Source: Candidatus Omnitrophota bacterium (GTDB lineage Bacteria; Omnitrophota; Gorgyraeia; Duberdicusellales; Duberdicusellaceae). From it: a stretch of DNA of 24,485 nucleotides. How positions within the stretch are numbered: position 1 is the stretch's first letter; every line of letters begins with the position of its first letter. This document shows positions 23,115 to 24,485 of this stretch, one piece after another. Location of the stretch: positions 1-24,485 of the forward strand of contig WFRI01000007.1 in the NCBI GenBank assembly GCA_015486615.1. The letters are read 5' to 3'. The position numbers and the translations under genes were made by a program. Under the pieces are notes generated by a model, which was not told the DNA's origin, searched no databases, and saw only the letters and a program-made list of their open reading frames with translations.

Positions 23115-23401
23115 TTCTTTGTTTTGTACTTCTCAATCAAATCTGCAGCAGATACTCCTTTAGCTCCCGCGGCAATCGCTTCTCTGCCTTTACGGACTGC
23201 TTCTATTGTTTCCGGATCAGAAAGTTCATCTAACAGGTCTAAAAGGTCCAGCATCTCTTCATAGTTTAATACAGCCCTTACCGGTTTTCCATGCTCGGTT
23301 ATTATTAAAGGCGCATCAATCTTAAGAAATTTAAACAAACGGGTTCGAAAAGCCCGTGCACCAATATGTTTAGCTCTTAAAAAATCCAGGGCAACGCTCA
23401 T
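23111..23401 (-). CDS. Phd/YefM family antitoxin
   Basis: 96 aa. The N-terminal part (RAFRTRLFKFLKIDAPLIIT followed by EHGKPVRAVLNYEEM) is the Phd/YefM DNA-binding fold. The C-terminal part (ELSDPETIEAVRKGREAIAA) is the acidic helical toxin-binding tail. ATG 23401 has GGAGGTGA upstream. Neutralises the RelE-like toxin encoded next and likely represses its own promoter at 23456-23485 through the palindrome at 23444-23451. Confidence 0.88.
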   Translation of the reverse strand: MSVALDFLRAKHIGARAFRTRLFKFLKIDAPLIITEHGKPVRAVLNYEEMLDLLDLLDELSDPETIEAVRKGREAIAAGAKGVSAADLIEKYKTKK

Positions 23402-23443
23402 TTTTCACCTCCATTTCTGCAATCTGCATCTGTGTCCCTAATG

Positions 23444-23451
23444 GTGTACAC
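23444..23451. promoter_or_regulatory. Operator-like palindrome of the toxin-antitoxin pair
   Basis: GTGTACAC, an 8-base perfect palindrome just downstream of the -10 box. The core GTAC resembles operators of the YefM family (TGTACA type). Confidence 0.5.
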
Positions 23452-23455
23452 TTAT

Positions 23456-23485
23456 AATATACCATATCCCCTTTGTATATGTCAA
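23456..23485 (-). promoter_or_regulatory. Promoter of the toxin-antitoxin operon
   Basis: Minus strand TTGACA (23485-23480), 18-base spacer, TATATT (23461-23456), 55 bases before the antitoxin ATG. The rest of the 23402-23755 gap holds the TACGAAT element and about 90 bases with nothing recognisable. Confidence 0.65.
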
Positions 23486-23555
23486 GTTTTATTTGCAATT
23501 GATAATGGGAATGGGAAGAGACATAGCGCCCTTCCTCCGCTAATAGAAACATCGG

Positions 23556-23660
23556 CTAATTACGAATCAATACGAATATACGTATTCATCATCGAATCTA
23601 CGAATCTGTACGAATATACGAATGGTTTTATTCGTCCATTAGTAACAGATTCGTAATTAG
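23556..23660. repeat. TACGAAT-rich element with 13-bp terminal inverted repeats, copy 2
   Basis: CTAATTACGAATC (23556-23568) and GATTCGTAATTAG (23648-23660) are exact inverted repeats enclosing about 80 bases. The interior is full of TACGAAT and its relatives (AATACGAATATACG, CTACGAATCTGTACGAAT). The right end matches copy 1 at 22607-22680. It resembles a small non-autonomous foldback or MITE-like element; no transposase is present. Confidence 0.7.
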
Positions 23661-23755
23661 TAGATACTTATCATTCGTCCATCGGTTGCCGTCTTTTGTC
23701 AATACTTTTAATCTTTAAACTACATCCCGTCCCTTCCGCTCCGTCCCTCCCTACG

Positions 23756-24485
23756 CTACTTACAACACACAGCATAAGCACGACCGCTGACATACCAAGG
23801 AGTCGAAGGACTCGCCGCACCAGCATTATAGCCTGCACCAATGCATGCATTGCCGTTGGGATAAGCTCCACCCCTGTACAGATCGAAGATAGCCGGGTTC
23901 CTACCCTCTATCTCCCAAATACTACTACAACCGGTCAGAATATAGCCAGTAGGACAGGATGCAGTACAACTATTAGATGTCCAACTAGATGTCCAATATT
24001 TGCAAGATACAATAGTACAGGTTAATCCTCCCCCCATCGCCTTCCAACTGCTCCCGTCACAGAATTGCATTGATTTAGTAGTTGGGTTGTATCTAATCGC
24101 TCCTTCTTTACTACTATCGCAAGTGCTTTGAGAGCCAATTTTAATTGTTCCATTGACATCCATTGACCCATTGACAGATAATTTACTTCCTGGAGTTGTT
24201 GTTCCAATCCCAACCTTCCCATCTTTGGTAATTGTCAATCGATCATCTCCGTGCCAGAATTTTAGATTATTAGCTCCATTAGCTCGATCATTATAAATAG
24301 CCCAATGATTACCTTTTCCAGCTACACTTTGAATATCTAACTCAGCATTATGGGTACCATCAGTTCGATAGAGATGTAAAAGACTAGCTTCATTTGGGGT
24401 TGTTGTCCCAATACCAAGTTTACTATATTTACCATTCGCACCTATTATATTTAATCCTCCCATTTTAGTTTGAGTTGTTGTTCCA
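23756..24485 (-). CDS. C-terminal part of a Cys-rich GIGTTTP-repeat surface or tail-fibre-like protein
   Basis: Partial: the frame stays open to the window edge (codons before the first visible Met read GTTTQTK), so the true start is outside. About 243 codons are visible. The repeated motif GIGTTTP occurs twice (SKLGIGTTTPNEAS, KVGIGTTTPGSKL), a pattern common in tail-fibre-like and secreted repeat proteins. A segment with CDSSKEGAIRYNPTTKSMQF and CDGSSWKAMGGG follows. The last 90 residues hold eight cysteines (TCTIVSC, SCTASCPTGYILTGC, ending AVCCK), suggesting a disulfide-stabilised extracellular tip. Function is not known; adhesin or pilus-associated are possible. No terminator was seen after its TAG. 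Confidence 0.7.
   Translation of the reverse strand, partial: GTTTQTKMGGLNIIGANGKYSKLGIGTTTPNEASLLHLYRTDGTHNAELDIQSVAGKGNHWAIYNDRANGANNLKFWHGDDRLTITKDGKVGIGTTTPGSKLSVNGSMDVNGTIKIGSQSTCDSSKEGAIRYNPTTKSMQFCDGSSWKAMGGGLTCTIVSCKYWTSSWTSNSCTASCPTGYILTGCSSIWEIEGRNPAIFDLYRGGAYPNGNACIGAGYNAGAASPSTPWYVSGRAYAVCCK

Noticed and set aside
1..24485. tRNA, rRNA or transposase genes
   Set aside because: No cloverleaf, rRNA stretch or transposase motif was seen on either strand when read by eye; short tRNAs could only be excluded by a covariance-model search.

Overview
The window reads as a chromosomal piece from an uncultivated, moderately AT-rich, Gram-negative bacterium. The double-membrane envelope is inferred from a putative outer-membrane beta-barrel with a signal peptide and C-terminal Phe, and from a complete rod-shape operon. 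The TIGR03960-like radical SAM / DUF2344 pair, the tiny HTH regulator and the GIGTTTP-type Cys-rich surface protein remind me of Candidatus Omnitrophota (old OP3). That assignment is an impression from gene style, not a phylogenetic result.

Layout. (1) Positions 1-1684, plus strand: a tight polyamine operon, speD-speE and a divergent second SpeD-like gene. (2) Positions 1836-8811, minus strand: a seven-gene operon starting at a near-perfect sigma-70 promoter, mreB-mreC-mreD-mrdA(PBP2)-rodA-radical SAM-DUF2344 protein, with stop/start overlaps throughout. (3) Positions 8812-9168: an array of 7-bp repeats plus a dispersed repeat. (4) Positions 9169-22314, all minus strand: a 13-kb ammonium uptake and assimilation island. 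In transcription order it holds P-II no. 3, TorF-like porin, amt2, P-II no. 2, a 59-aa HTH protein, then amt1, P-II no. 1, then glnA, then gltB-gltD. (5) Positions 22815-23401: a Phd/YefM-RelE toxin-antitoxin pair flanked by TACGAAT-rich repeats. (6) Positions 23756-24485: the C-terminal part of a Cys-rich repeat protein running off the window.

How it works together. Ammonium would cross the outer membrane through the porin, cross the inner membrane through two Amt channels gated by P-II proteins, and be fixed by GlnA and GltBD into glutamine and glutamate. Two of the three P-II proteins have Tyr51 and a normal T-loop; the third has a T-loop about seven residues shorter. Both Amt-containing units carry the same roughly 55-bp upstream block with a TTGGTAACCAA palindrome, followed by leader hairpins that look like intrinsic terminators lying before the first gene. 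This suggests shared regulation at initiation and perhaps by conditional termination.

The best candidates for something new are the second SpeD-like protein, which keeps the self-processing residues but loses the AdoMet-binding Trp, the paired leaders of the ammonium operons, and the heptad-repeat family.
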